Below are positions 52,359 through 60,868 of a DNA stretch of 64,000 nucleotides, in pieces. Both the position numbers and the translations under genes were made by a program. The notes beneath the pieces are model-generated. The model did no database searches, was not told the DNA's origin, and saw nothing but the letters and a program-made list of their open reading frames with translations. Source of the DNA: an uncultured Clostridia bacterium (GTDB lineage Bacteria > Bacillota > Clostridia > Christensenellales > Pumilibacteraceae); the NCBI GenBank assembly GCA_947589465.1, contig CANQAE010000002.1, positions 1-64,000 of the forward strand. Direction: 5' to 3'. Position 1 is the first letter of the stretch. The number at the start of each line of letters is the position of its first letter.

Positions 52359-52619
52359 CTATTTGCTTTCTATGACGGCGATAAGGTTGTCGAGTTTTTC
52401 TCTTTGTTCGTCGCTGAGGTACGGCGAAACGAGCCGAGCGAAATTGTCGATAGCCTCTCGATCGAACGAACCGTCCGCTTTGGCGCGCGCAACCGCTTTT
52501 TCGAGTTCGGAAACGAGTTCGAGTTCGTCCTTGTCTTTGTACTTATTCACCGCCTGCTCCACGACGTCCCTATCGGTAATGTCGCCATTCTCGGCTGAAA
52601 AATTTTTCAATTCCTTCAT
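52359..52619 (-). CDS. Small helical protein of unknown function (86 residues)
   Basis: Starts at the ATG at 52619, six bases after AAGGAG. Charged and wholly helical: KELKNFSAENGDITDRDVVE, then EKAVARAKADGSFDREAIDN, then LSDEQREKLDNLIAVIE. No membrane segment. The helix-turn pattern suggests a small helical bundle. Divergent from another 86-residue gene at 52702. Family not recognised. Confidence 0.7.
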   Translation of the reverse strand: MKELKNFSAENGDITDRDVVEQAVNKYKDKDELELVSELEKAVARAKADGSFDREAIDNFARLVSPYLSDEQREKLDNLIAVIESK

Positions 52620-52701
52620 ACACATCTCCTTAAAATTCGAGTTACTATATTTTTTATGCCCGAATATAATAATTAGTGTAATAATTTCGGGGAGAATCTT
52701 A

Positions 52702-52962
52702 ATGAATATTGACGCATTATTGCCGTTGCTGCTCAAAGGCAACAACAGCGAACTTATTAAAATTCTAACCGCTGTCAAATGCGGCGACAAAAATAAGGCG
52801 CTCGAAGCCATTTTGCCCAAAACCAAAGAGAGCGAACAGATCCTGAACATTATGAAAATGGCAAACAAAAAACCCGCTACGGCAGGTCTTGGAGCCATAG
52901 AGGGTTTCGCGTCGAATGAAATTTTGGGTGTTCTCGTTAAATATTATTCTCTTTCGCGCTGA
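52702..52962 (+). CDS. Small protein of unknown function (86 residues)
   Basis: Starts at the ATG at 52702 after GGGGAG. A helical N-terminal part (NIDALLPLLLKGNNSELI), a lysine-rich middle (CGDKNKALEAILPKTKE) and a glycine-containing C-terminus ending in VKYYSLSR. No motif recognised. Its last 19 bases overlap the end of the convergent malic enzyme gene. A TATAAT lies about 45 bases upstream. Confidence 0.65.
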   Translation: MNIDALLPLLLKGNNSELIKILTAVKCGDKNKALEAILPKTKESEQILNIMKMANKKPATAGLGAIEGFASNEILGVLVKYYSLSR

Positions 52963-54104
52963 GCGCAGTCCATTACGCTCTTTGCTATCGTAGGCGCGAC
53001 GCGTTCGTCAAACGCCCCCGGCAGTACATAATCGGGGCTGAGTTTATCGCCAACAAGACCCGCAAGCGCATATGCCGCGCTTATTTTCATTTTTTCGGTG
53101 ATCCGCTTTGCGCGCACGTCGAGCGCACCGCGGAATATGCCCGGAAAAGCAAGCACGTTGTTGACCTGATTGGGATAATCGCTTCTCCCCGTTCCGACTA
53201 CCAAAGCACCGTTCTTCTTCGCTTCGTCGGGGAAAATTTCGGGCATGGGGTTCGCCATTGCAAAAACGATTGCGTCGCGAGCCATCGACCTTACCATTTC
53301 GCCCGTCACGAGTCCGCCCTTGCTTACGCCGATAAACACGTCCGCGCCTTTCATTGCGTCCGCAAGATTACCTCTTATGCCGCGTTTGTTGGTGACTTCG
53401 GCAAGTTCTTTCTTGTTGAAGTCGAGTCCGTCCATTCCCTTGTAAATTATACCCTTACTGCAAGTGAGCAAAACGTCCTTTACGCCGACGCTTAAAAGCA
53501 ATCTGCATATCGCGCTGCCCGCCGCGCCCGCGCCCGAAATGCTCACCGTAACGTCTTTAAGTTCCTTTTTAGCGAGTTTGAGGGCGTTTATCATGGCGGC
53601 GAGAACGACTATTGCCGTTCCGTGCTGGTCGTCGTGAAATACGGGAATGTCGAGTTTTTCTATCAGGGCGCGTTCGATCGTAAAGCACCTCGGCGCAGAA
53701 ATGTCTTCGAGGTTGATTCCGCCGAAGCAAGGCGCGATATTGACTATCGTGTTTATTATCTCGTCCTCGTCCTGCGTGTCAAGGCAAATCGGAAATGCGT
53801 CCACGCCGCCGAACCTTTTGAAAAGTATGCTCTTGCCTTCCATTACCGGCATTCCCGCAAGTCCGCCGATATTGCCGAGTCCGAGTACCGCGCTTCCGTC
53901 GCTTATTACGGCAACGAGATTGCCCTTACGGGTGTATGTATACGCCGTTTCGGGATCTTTCGCTATTTCGAGGCACGGCTGGGCTACGCCCGGAGTGTAT
54001 GCCGTCGAAAGATCGTCTTTCGTATCGAGAGGCGCGCGCGAAACAACTTCGATTTTGCCGCGCCATTCGCTGTGTTTTTCCAAAGCCTGTTGTTTGTAAT
54101 CCAT
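52944..54104 (-). CDS. NAD(P)-dependent malic enzyme, near-leaderless
   Basis: Oxidative decarboxylation of malate to pyruvate. 386 residues, the short bacterial form without a phosphotransacetylase domain. YTPGVAQPC near 38, GNIGGLAGMPVMEGK near 78 with the catalytic lysine, HDDQHGTAIV near 157 for metal binding, and SGAGAAGSA near 193 for the nucleotide. There is no ribosome site; a TTGACA-17-TAAGAT promoter ends 9 bases before the ATG, so the leader would be about 3 bases. Confidence 0.93.
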   Translation of the reverse strand: MDYKQQALEKHSEWRGKIEVVSRAPLDTKDDLSTAYTPGVAQPCLEIAKDPETAYTYTRKGNLVAVISDGSAVLGLGNIGGLAGMPVMEGKSILFKRFGGVDAFPICLDTQDEDEIINTIVNIAPCFGGINLEDISAPRCFTIERALIEKLDIPVFHDDQHGTAIVVLAAMINALKLAKKELKDVTVSISGAGAAGSAICRLLLSVGVKDVLLTCSKGIIYKGMDGLDFNKKELAEVTNKRGIRGNLADAMKGADVFIGVSKGGLVTGEMVRSMARDAIVFAMANPMPEIFPDEAKKNGALVVGTGRSDYPNQVNNVLAFPGIFRGALDVRAKRITEKMKISAAYALAGLVGDKLSPDYVLPGAFDERVAPTIAKSVMDCAQRERE

Positions 54105-54113
54105 AATGTAAAT

Positions 54114-54142
54114 ATCTTAACATATTCTTCCCCGTTTGTCAA
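54114..54142 (-). promoter_or_regulatory. Promoter next to the malic enzyme start codon
   Basis: Minus strand: TTGACA (54142-54137), 17 bases, TAAGAT (54119-54114), then nine bases and the ATG at 54104. Predicted start near 54107. Confidence 0.7.
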
Positions 54143-54204
54143 AGGTTCGAAAGCCCCTTCGGTCTTGAATTTTTTATTGCGACGCGACGACCCCGCAAGT
54201 TCTT

Positions 54205-54263
54205 TGAGATTGCCTTATTGCCGCATGGCAATGACAAAGGCGATGACTAATGCCACCGCCTTT
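54205..54263. repeat. Palindromic element between ilvE and malic enzyme genes
   Basis: Two inverted repeats in a row: ATTGCC-GCAT-GGCAAT (54217-54232), and a 10-bp stem AAAGGCGATG with CACCGCCTTT (54236-54245 and 54254-54263, one G-U on the transcript). The stretch GAGATTGCCTTATTGCCGC followed by ATGGCAATGACA resembles the dispersed attgc...gcaatgaca palindromes common downstream of genes in Firmicutes. It may also end the ilvE transcript, although no T tract follows. Confidence 0.5.
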
Positions 54264-54290
54264 ACATAAGAAAGAATATTTATGATGAAA

Positions 54291-55352
54291 TTATTTCTTG
54301 ATAATATCCACCCAATGCTTCTTGTCGGGATATTTGCCTGTCTGAATTCCCGTAAGTTCGTCGTAGATCTGCTTGCTGATCGCGCCCATTTCTCCGCCGT
54401 TTACCACGTAGTCTTTGCCTTGATAGCCGAACATTCCCACGGGCGAAATTACCGCGGCTGTGCCTGTGCCGAATATCTCGTTAAGCGTTCCGTTTTCTGC
54501 GGCGGCGGCAACCTTGCGTATATCGACGTTACATTCGCGAACCTTGATCTTGTGCGATTTCAAAAGCGCGATAACGCTCCTGCGCGTAATTCCCGGCAAA
54601 ATGCTGCCTCGCAACGCGGGAGTGTACGCAACGCCGTCTATAACGAAGAATATGTTCATTGCGCCGACTTCCTCGACGTAACGATGATATTTCGCGTCGA
54701 GCCACATTGCTTGGTCGTATCCTTTCGCCTGCGCGTTCTCGCCCGCTTTCATGCTCGCGGCATAGTTGCCTATTACCTTGTGTCCGCCCGTGCCGCCCTT
54801 GGCTGCCCTGACGTAATTTTCTTCCACCAAAAGTTTGACGGGAGCAAGTCCGTGCGCATAGTACGCGCCGACGGGACTGAGTATAACGTACATCAAATAT
54901 TTCTTGGACGCGTGAACGCCGAGCGCCGCTTCGGTCGCTATCATCGTGGGACGTATGTAGAGCGCGGTGCCGTCGTCGGTGGGGATCCAATCTTCGTCAA
55001 CGAATATGAGTTGCTTAATGGCGTCATACACGAACTTTTTGTCGAACGTCGGCATGCAAAGCCTTTCGGCGCTGTCGCACATTCTGTCGAGGTTGTCGCC
55101 GAGTCTGAACAAGCGGATCTCGCCCTTCTTGTTTTTGTAAGCCTTCGCTCCTTCGAACACGCCCTGCGCATAATGCAACACCGACGCCGAGGGCGCAAGA
55201 TTCAAATCTTGATAAGGTTGAATCCTCGCGTTCTTCCACTCGCCGCCGTCATATTCCATAATGAACATATGGTCGGTAAAATACTTGCCGAATCCCAACG
55301 CGCCTTGCGGCTTTTGCTTTTTGTTTTCCGTCCTTATAATTTTGAGTTCCAT
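54291..55352 (-). CDS. ilvE: Branched-chain amino acid aminotransferase
   Basis: PLP enzyme of fold type IV that transfers the amino group to and from Leu, Ile and Val. 353 residues, the long bacterial type. HYAQGVFEGAKAY near 60, GNYAASMKAGENAQ near 185 with the PLP lysine, and the phosphate loop GTGTAAVISPVG near 300. AAAGGAG lies upstream of the ATG at 11-base spacing. Alone in its transcript. Confidence 0.95.
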   Translation of the reverse strand: MELKIIRTENKKQKPQGALGFGKYFTDHMFIMEYDGGEWKNARIQPYQDLNLAPSASVLHYAQGVFEGAKAYKNKKGEIRLFRLGDNLDRMCDSAERLCMPTFDKKFVYDAIKQLIFVDEDWIPTDDGTALYIRPTMIATEAALGVHASKKYLMYVILSPVGAYYAHGLAPVKLLVEENYVRAAKGGTGGHKVIGNYAASMKAGENAQAKGYDQAMWLDAKYHRYVEEVGAMNIFFVIDGVAYTPALRGSILPGITRRSVIALLKSHKIKVRECNVDIRKVAAAAENGTLNEIFGTGTAAVISPVGMFGYQGKDYVVNGGEMGAISKQIYDELTGIQTGKYPDKKHWVDIIKK

Positions 55353-55383
55353 ATAAGAATATCTCCTTTACGCTTTTTGCGTT

Positions 55384-55980
55384 TTATTCGATTTGTTTGT
55401 ATTGCGGCAAAAGTTTTTGCATTTTGACTTTGCCGCCCGCTCTGTCGACAAGCGCGGAAACGTCCTCGCCTACGGGACAGGCATAAACAAATTCCACGTC
55501 TGTCCCATAAACGATTTGTTCGATACCGTTCATGCCGTTAAGCCTTTTGAAGACCGAAAAGTCCGCGTTACACCTGTATATGTCACACATAACATAGTCA
55601 ATCTTCTTGCTTTTTGCTATACAATCGGCGGTTACCGACGAATATGCACGCGTAAGTCCGCCCGTGCCGAGTTTCGTTCCGCCGAAATATCGTACTACCG
55701 CCACCACGCATTTTTTGAGGTTCGCGCCTTTTATTGCTTCCAATATCGGAGCGCCCGCCGTCCCGTTCGGCTCGCCGTCGTCGCTAAATCGCGACAGTTT
55801 GCCGTACTCGTCCCATATCGCGGCATAACAGACGTGCGTCGCGTCATAATAGGTCTTACGCAACGACTTTACAAATTGCAAAACTTCGTCGTCGCTTCCT
55901 ACTCCCTTCGCAAACGCCATAAACCGCGAGCGCGAAACGACAAGTTCGGCATAACCTTCGGTAAGCGTGGTATATCTCAT
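55384..55980 (-). CDS. YigZ/IMPACT-family protein
   Basis: 198 residues. SRFMAFAKGV near residue 16, the conserved DATHVCYAAIW near 47, FSDDGEPNGTAGAPIL near 65 and VVRYFGGTKLGTGGLTRAY near 92 define the UPF0029 family. The C-terminal 70 residues are the DUF1949 domain. Bacterial members have no settled function; the eukaryotic IMPACT relative regulates translation. The ATG overlaps the tyrS stop as ATGA. Confidence 0.92.
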   Translation of the reverse strand: MRYTTLTEGYAELVVSRSRFMAFAKGVGSDDEVLQFVKSLRKTYYDATHVCYAAIWDEYGKLSRFSDDGEPNGTAGAPILEAIKGANLKKCVVAVVRYFGGTKLGTGGLTRAYSSVTADCIAKSKKIDYVMCDIYRCNADFSVFKRLNGMNGIEQIVYGTDVEFVYACPVGEDVSALVDRAGGKVKMQKLLPQYKQIE

Positions 55981-57185
55981 TCTATTATTATTTTAATGTG
56001 CGTTTTTTTGCCCTTGTGCAGTACGAACTCCTTTTCGGTCGTAAATTCGCTTAACGTCGAATTTACGTTTCCCACTTTGAGTTCGTTTATCTTAACGCCG
56101 CCGCCCTCAATGAGTCTACGCGCCTCGCTTTTCGAAGCCGCAGCCGAAACCATAACCATTATGTCGGTCACGGGGACGGAAGGATCTATGCATAGGCGAG
56201 CCGTGGGCATTTCGCCGCCGCCGCCGAACGCGCCTTTGGCTTGTTCCATCGCCTTTTTTGCCTCTTGCTCGCCGTGGACCAAAGCGGTCACTTCGTAAGC
56301 AAGCCTTATTTTTGCGTCGTTTATTCGTTCGTCCTTATATTTGCAAAGTTCGCTTATTTCGTCGAGTTCGACAAACGTAAGCAGTTTAAGACACTCCTCT
56401 ACCTTTTGATCCTCTACGTTGCGGAAGAATTGGAAGAATTCATAAGGCGAAGTTTTGTTTGCGTCGAGCCACAGCGCGCCTTTCGCCGTCTTGCCCATTT
56501 TACGTCCATCGGAAGTTTCGAGCAAAGAGAACGTCATGGCGTAAGCGTCGTCGCCGCATTTGCGCCTTATGAGATCTGCGCCCGCAAGCATATTGCTCCA
56601 TTGGTCGTTGCCGCCCACTTGAAGTTTTACGCCGTATTTTTCGTGCAGCATATAAAAATCGTACGCCTGCATCAACATATAGTTGAACTCCAAGAAACTC
56701 AGTCCCTTTTCCATACGAGCCTTGTAACATTCGGCGGTGAGCATCTTGTTTACCGAGAAAGCAGTCCCAACTTCGCGCAAAAAACCGACATAATTTAGCC
56801 CCATAAGCCAATCGGCGTTATTGAGCATGAGCGCCGCGTTTTCCCCGTCGAAACGAATGAACCTTTTCAACTGACTACGAAACGCTTCGCAGTTGCGCTC
56901 GACCGTTTCTTCGGTGAGCATACTGCGCATATCTGTCCTGCCCGAAGGGTCGCCCACCATGGCGGTGCCGCCGCCTATAAGCGCGATAGGTTTGTGTCCC
57001 GCGCGTTGCAAGTGCGCCATTGCCATAATGGGAATATAGTGACCTATATGCAAACTGTCCGCCGTCGGGTCGAAACCTACGTAAAACGCCACGCTTTCGC
57101 TGCCGAGCAACTTGCGCAGATCTTCTTCGTATACCGTTTGTTTGACAAACCCTCTTTCGTACAATGTGTCTAAAACGTTTTTCAT
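55977..57185 (-). CDS. tyrS: Tyrosyl-tRNA synthetase
   Basis: Class I synthetase. 402 residues from the ATG at 57185, seven bases after AAGGA. The HIGH motif is SLHIGHYIP near 45, the KMSKS counterpart is RKMGKT near 228, and an S4 RNA-binding domain forms the C-terminus (EARRLIEGGGVKINE near 355). No T-box leader was seen: the gene starts only 17 bases after the aminotransferase upstream. Confidence 0.96.
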   Translation of the reverse strand: MKNVLDTLYERGFVKQTVYEEDLRKLLGSESVAFYVGFDPTADSLHIGHYIPIMAMAHLQRAGHKPIALIGGGTAMVGDPSGRTDMRSMLTEETVERNCEAFRSQLKRFIRFDGENAALMLNNADWLMGLNYVGFLREVGTAFSVNKMLTAECYKARMEKGLSFLEFNYMLMQAYDFYMLHEKYGVKLQVGGNDQWSNMLAGADLIRRKCGDDAYAMTFSLLETSDGRKMGKTAKGALWLDANKTSPYEFFQFFRNVEDQKVEECLKLLTFVELDEISELCKYKDERINDAKIRLAYEVTALVHGEQEAKKAMEQAKGAFGGGGEMPTARLCIDPSVPVTDIMVMVSAAASKSEARRLIEGGGVKINELKVGNVNSTLSEFTTEKEFVLHKGKKTHIKIIIE

Positions 57186-57202
57186 CAAAATGTCCTTAAA
57201 AT

Positions 57203-58399
57203 TTATTTTACCTTGGCTATCTCCGCCTTGAACATATCGCCGAGCCTATGGATACCGAGATCTATACGTTCTACCGACGCATTGGAGAAGTTAAGACGGA
57301 TCATATTCGTTACGTCGCCGCACGGATAGAATACCTGACCTTGTATATATGCGACGTCGTGCTTGATCGCTTCGGGAGCAAGCGTCGTCGTATTGATGGG
57401 CGCGTCGAAACCGCCCCAAATGAACAAGCCGCCTTCCGCATTGATATAACTGAATTCGTCGGGCATATATTTGTTTATTGCGTCGATCATCGCGTTCTTG
57501 CGCTCTCTGTATATCGGCAAACTCTTGTTGATGTTGGGGAATAAATAGCCGCGTTTGAGATATTCGCAAACGATAAGTTGGGACAAATTGGATGTGCTTA
57601 CGTCCACGCCCTGTTTGCATATCGTGAGTTTGCGAATAACTTCTTTATTGCCGATAGCCACACCCATTCTGAGTCCGGGCGACAAAACTTTGGAGAAACT
57701 CGTGACGTAAACCACATTTCCCTGCGTATCGAAACTCTTTATGCTCGGTACCGGTTCGCCCTCGAATCTGAGTTTGCTGTACGGATCGTCTTCGAGTACC
57801 ATAACATTGTATTTTGCCGTTACGGAAGCGATCTGTCTGCGGTTCGCTATGGAATAAGTCTTGCCCGTCGGGTTGGAGAAAGTGGAAACGCAATAAATGA
57901 ATTTGGGCTTGTATTGTATGATCTTGTTTTCGAGGTCCTCGATATCAAGACCGTTCTTGTCGGCATTGACGCCTATTATTTTAGCCTGATACGAATCGAA
58001 TATCTGCAAAGCCGTAAGATATGTAGGATTTTCGACCAAAACCACATCTCCCTTGTCGAGGAACGCTTTGCTCATAAGATCTATTCCCTGCTGACCGCCG
58101 CTTATTACAAGTGTTTGATCAAGTTCGACGTTTTCGATCCCGGCGGTTTTGACGTATTCGATAAGTTGTTGCCTGAGAGAAACAAATCCCTCGGTCGTGC
58201 CGTATTGCAACACCTCGGTAGCGCGTCCTTCGCTCAATAACTCGTTGGCTATCTCCTGAACTTCCTTTTGAGGAAGGCATTGAGTGGCGGGAAAGCCGCC
58301 CGCGAACGAAATAATTTCGGGTCTTGTAAGCAACTTCAAAATTTCTCGCGTAGCCGCTCCGTTGAGTTTGCTCATTCTTTCACTGTAATTGTAATCCAT
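57203..58399 (-). CDS. PLP-dependent aminotransferase, 2-aminoadipate/LysN-like
   Basis: 398 residues from the ATG at 58399, after AAGGAGAG. Fold type I: ISFAGGFPATQCLP near 30, YGTTEGFVSLR near 68, SGGQQGIDL near 100, and the PLP lysine in TSFSKVLSPGLRMG near 240. This is the MocR-like or LysN group, active on aromatic or 2-aminoadipate-type substrates, without the GntR domain. Shares a transcript with tyrS; substrate unknown. Confidence 0.88.
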   Translation of the reverse strand: MDYNYSERMSKLNGAATREILKLLTRPEIISFAGGFPATQCLPQKEVQEIANELLSEGRATEVLQYGTTEGFVSLRQQLIEYVKTAGIENVELDQTLVISGGQQGIDLMSKAFLDKGDVVLVENPTYLTALQIFDSYQAKIIGVNADKNGLDIEDLENKIIQYKPKFIYCVSTFSNPTGKTYSIANRRQIASVTAKYNVMVLEDDPYSKLRFEGEPVPSIKSFDTQGNVVYVTSFSKVLSPGLRMGVAIGNKEVIRKLTICKQGVDVSTSNLSQLIVCEYLKRGYLFPNINKSLPIYRERKNAMIDAINKYMPDEFSYINAEGGLFIWGGFDAPINTTTLAPEAIKHDVAYIQGQVFYPCGDVTNMIRLNFSNASVERIDLGIHRLGDMFKAEIAKVK

Positions 58400-58429
58400 T
58401 ATATCTCTCCTTACACAAAATGTAATCAT

Positions 58430-58442
58430 CGCGCTCAGCGCG
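58430..58442. other. Short GC hairpin before the aminotransferase gene
   Basis: Perfect CGCGC-3-GCGCG inverted repeat in the 71-base gap between degV and the aminotransferase, with no T run on either side. Could pause transcription or stabilise an mRNA end. Confidence 0.5.
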
Positions 58443-58470
58443 TTAATCCCTGAAAATCAAGTTCGACCTT

Positions 58471-59322
58471 CTACTTCGATACGTAAACTATGCCTATCGT
58501 ATCGGGACCGCAATGACAACCTATTACGGGACCGACTTCGTAATCCACGATTTTCGCTTCCGAAAATTTTTCCTTGATAAGGTCGGCAATGTAATCTCTG
58601 TCATCTTTGCAGTCGGCATTTAGAAGAATTATCGGATAATCTTTGTCTATTCCCGACTGTTCCATATAGTCGATTATGGTATGCAACGCCTTTTTGCGTC
58701 CCTTTACGGTCGCGACGTCTGTGAGTTTGCCGTCGCGAATACTCAAAATAGGCTTTATGCCGAGCAATTGTCCCATCCCCGCTTTGAGCGCAGATAATCT
58801 GCCACCGCGTTTGAGATAGACAAGATCGTCCACGGTAAAATAAACGACTGTGCGTTTCTTGAAACTTTCGACAAATTCGGCTACCTGCTCGTCCGTCGCA
58901 CCTTCGTTATGGAGTTTTGCGGCATAATAAACGATTATGCCCGCTCCCATACTTATGCTTTCGGTGTCGATTATCGTACACTTTCGGTCGGGATATTTTT
59001 CTTTCAGTTCTTGTAGTGCCTTGTCGAGCGACAAGAACGTGCCGCTCATCTTGTGCGAAAAACTTACGTAAATTACGTCCTCGCCCGCCGCAAATATCGG
59101 CTCGAAATATTGTATATAATCAAATTCGTTGAGCGCCTGAGTCTTTACCTGAGCGCCCGCACGCATTTTATCAAAAAAGCCCTTGAAATCGGTCGTTTCG
59201 CCGCAATCGAACAAAGCCTGTTCGCCGTCCACGGTATACGGCATCTTTATCAAACCGATATTTAACTCTCTTATCTTTCTGTAATCTAATTCACAATCCG
59301 CGTCACAAAAGAATTTACTCAT
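58471..59322 (-). CDS. DegV-family fatty-acid-binding protein
   Basis: 283 residues. DegV/FakB proteins bind a fatty acid and present it to a kinase. KMPYTVDGEQ near 27, FSHKMSGTFLS near 88 with the serine that coordinates the lipid, TESISMGAG near 120, YLKRGGRLS near 170 and the C-terminal GPVIGCHCGPDTIG are all typical. AGGGGG lies upstream of the ATG. No dak-type kinase gene is nearby. Confidence 0.93.
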   Translation of the reverse strand: MSKFFCDADCELDYRKIRELNIGLIKMPYTVDGEQALFDCGETTDFKGFFDKMRAGAQVKTQALNEFDYIQYFEPIFAAGEDVIYVSFSHKMSGTFLSLDKALQELKEKYPDRKCTIIDTESISMGAGIIVYYAAKLHNEGATDEQVAEFVESFKKRTVVYFTVDDLVYLKRGGRLSALKAGMGQLLGIKPILSIRDGKLTDVATVKGRKKALHTIIDYMEQSGIDKDYPIILLNADCKDDRDYIADLIKEKFSEAKIVDYEVGPVIGCHCGPDTIGIVYVSK

Positions 59323-59394
59323 AATATCGAAGTTCCCCCTGTGCTTAAAATATTAACGTTTGAATTTCGAATACTCTCATATTATTACTCTTAA

Positions 59395-59423
59395 AGTATA
59401 TCATCAATATCAATAAAAATCAA
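59395..59423 (-). promoter_or_regulatory. Promoter of the degV gene
   Basis: Minus strand: TTGATT (59423-59418), 17 bases, TATACT (59400-59395). Start near 59388, leader about 65 bases with a G-rich ribosome site. Confidence 0.7.
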
Positions 59424-59433
59424 GCGATTTTCC

Positions 59434-60702
59434 TTATATTCTCAAACCTTTGGGATAAAGGTTTTTGTATCGTCCGTCCACTCCCTTAAAACCGCCGAGA
59501 GGAGCGCTGAGAACGGTCACCGCGCCGTAGCCGATATGCTCGCCTTCGAGTTCTTCGCCGTGCAAAAATTTAAGCAATTGCATCTCGCTCGGCTCAAAAC
59601 AAAACATTTTCTTCCCGAAAGCCGAAAAGAAGCAGTGATCGGGCTTAAACGCCTTTTCGATCTTGCCTATTCGCACACCGCCCGACACGATCTTACTGAG
59701 CGGCAGTTCGAAATCAAGCGCAGGCACATAAAAAATGTCGTTTACGCCGCAATATTTCATTCCGCCCGTCGTCGAATCGAGAAAAGCGTCCACGGCTTTG
59801 TTCGAAGCGAATTTTATCGCCTTTTTTCGCTCGTTTATGCCGCCGTCGTTTTTTACCATAGCGGCGAAAAATTGCCCTTCGCCCTTTGCGAGGTGCGGAT
59901 AAAATCTGCGCATATGCTTGTCCGTCAAAAACACCGTCTGCGCCTCCGCTTCGCTTTTCGGCATGACGAGAGAGTAATCGCGACGCGAAAGAAAGTCGTT
60001 TACCACGTCCTCGTTCTCGCGTTTAGAAAAAGTACACGTAGAATATATCAACATTCCGCCTCGCTTCAATACCTTGTCCGCGCTTTCGAGTATGGCGATT
60101 TGACGCAACGCGCAACTTTTGGAATGTTCTTCGCTCCATTCGCCTATCGCGGTTTCGTCTTTGCGAAACATTCCCTCGCCCGAACATGGCGCGTCAACAA
60201 GCACGAGGTCGAATATTTCGCCGAGCGGTTCGAAGTCGGTCGGAAAATGATTTGTTACCGCCACGTTGGTGCAACCCATTCGCTCGATATTACCTTTTAG
60301 AACAGCCGCGCGCGACGGATTGACCTCGTTTGCGACAAGACGCCCCACCTTTTCGGCAAGCCATATCGCTTTTCCGCCCGGAGCGGCGCACATATCAAGC
60401 GCAAGGTCGGCGGTAATGTCGTACGCGTTTATCGCCGCCATGGCGGACGGCTCCTGAAAGTACATTAGTCCCGCGTGGTGAAACGGATGACGTCCCCACT
60501 TCCTTTCGTCCGCATAGTACGCGTGCGCGGCGAACGGCACGGGGCAATGCTCCCCCATCGCGTTAAGCAACGTATCGTCGTCTATCTTCAAAGTATTGAC
60601 CTTGAACGCTTTGACGGGCGGCTCGTCGTACGAGCGCAAAAATTCGGGAAACGAAGGAACTATCTCTTTCATTTCGTCTAAATATCGTTTAGGCAGATCC
60701 AT
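59434..60702 (-). CDS. NOL1/NOP2/Sun (RsmF-like) rRNA m5C methyltransferase, leaderless
   Basis: 422 residues. Methylates cytosine C5 in 16S rRNA. SAM loop LDMCAAPGGKAIWLAE near 100, catalytic cysteines in DAPCSGEGMF near 175 and YSTCTFSKRENED near 220. The C-terminal 140 residues are the extra RsmF-type RNA-binding domain. There is no ribosome site; a TTGATT-18-TAGAAT promoter ends six bases before the ATG. Confidence 0.9.
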   Translation of the reverse strand: MDLPKRYLDEMKEIVPSFPEFLRSYDEPPVKAFKVNTLKIDDDTLLNAMGEHCPVPFAAHAYYADERKWGRHPFHHAGLMYFQEPSAMAAINAYDITADLALDMCAAPGGKAIWLAEKVGRLVANEVNPSRAAVLKGNIERMGCTNVAVTNHFPTDFEPLGEIFDLVLVDAPCSGEGMFRKDETAIGEWSEEHSKSCALRQIAILESADKVLKRGGMLIYSTCTFSKRENEDVVNDFLSRRDYSLVMPKSEAEAQTVFLTDKHMRRFYPHLAKGEGQFFAAMVKNDGGINERKKAIKFASNKAVDAFLDSTTGGMKYCGVNDIFYVPALDFELPLSKIVSGGVRIGKIEKAFKPDHCFFSAFGKKMFCFEPSEMQLLKFLHGEELEGEHIGYGAVTVLSAPLGGFKGVDGRYKNLYPKGLRI

Positions 60703-60708
60703 ACGACT

Positions 60709-60738
60709 ATTCTAACATAATCGGCATAAAAAAATCAA
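60709..60738 (-). promoter_or_regulatory. Promoter abutting the RsmF-like start codon
   Basis: Minus strand: TTGATT (60738-60733), 18 bases, TAGAAT (60714-60709), six bases, ATG at 60702. Predicted start at or within 1-2 bases of the ATG. Confidence 0.6.
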
Positions 60739-60794
60739 CAAAACAAATCGCGACTTCCGCAAAACGATAAGACAAATCATTTGTGCGATATGCC

Positions 60795-60830
60795 GAAAAA
60801 AAACAAAACCCCGAAATTTTACTTTCGGGG
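60795..60830 (-). terminator. Terminator after pyrG
   Basis: Minus strand: 8-bp stem CCCCGAAA/TTTCGGGG (60830-60823 with 60816-60809), 6-base loop, followed by TTTTGTTTTTTT. Strong intrinsic terminator between pyrG and the next promoter. Confidence 0.92.
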
Positions 60831-60868
60831 CAAACATATGAATTTCGTCTGTTAAATTTTTTCGCAAC

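Noticed and set aside
52200-52598. 132-residue plus-strand frame across the hairpin region
   Set aside because: It translates inverted repeats and then the antisense of a small gene with a good ribosome site; better read as non-coding structure.
57186-57202. T-box leader for tyrS
   Set aside because: Only 17 bases separate tyrS from the upstream gene, too short for a T-box.
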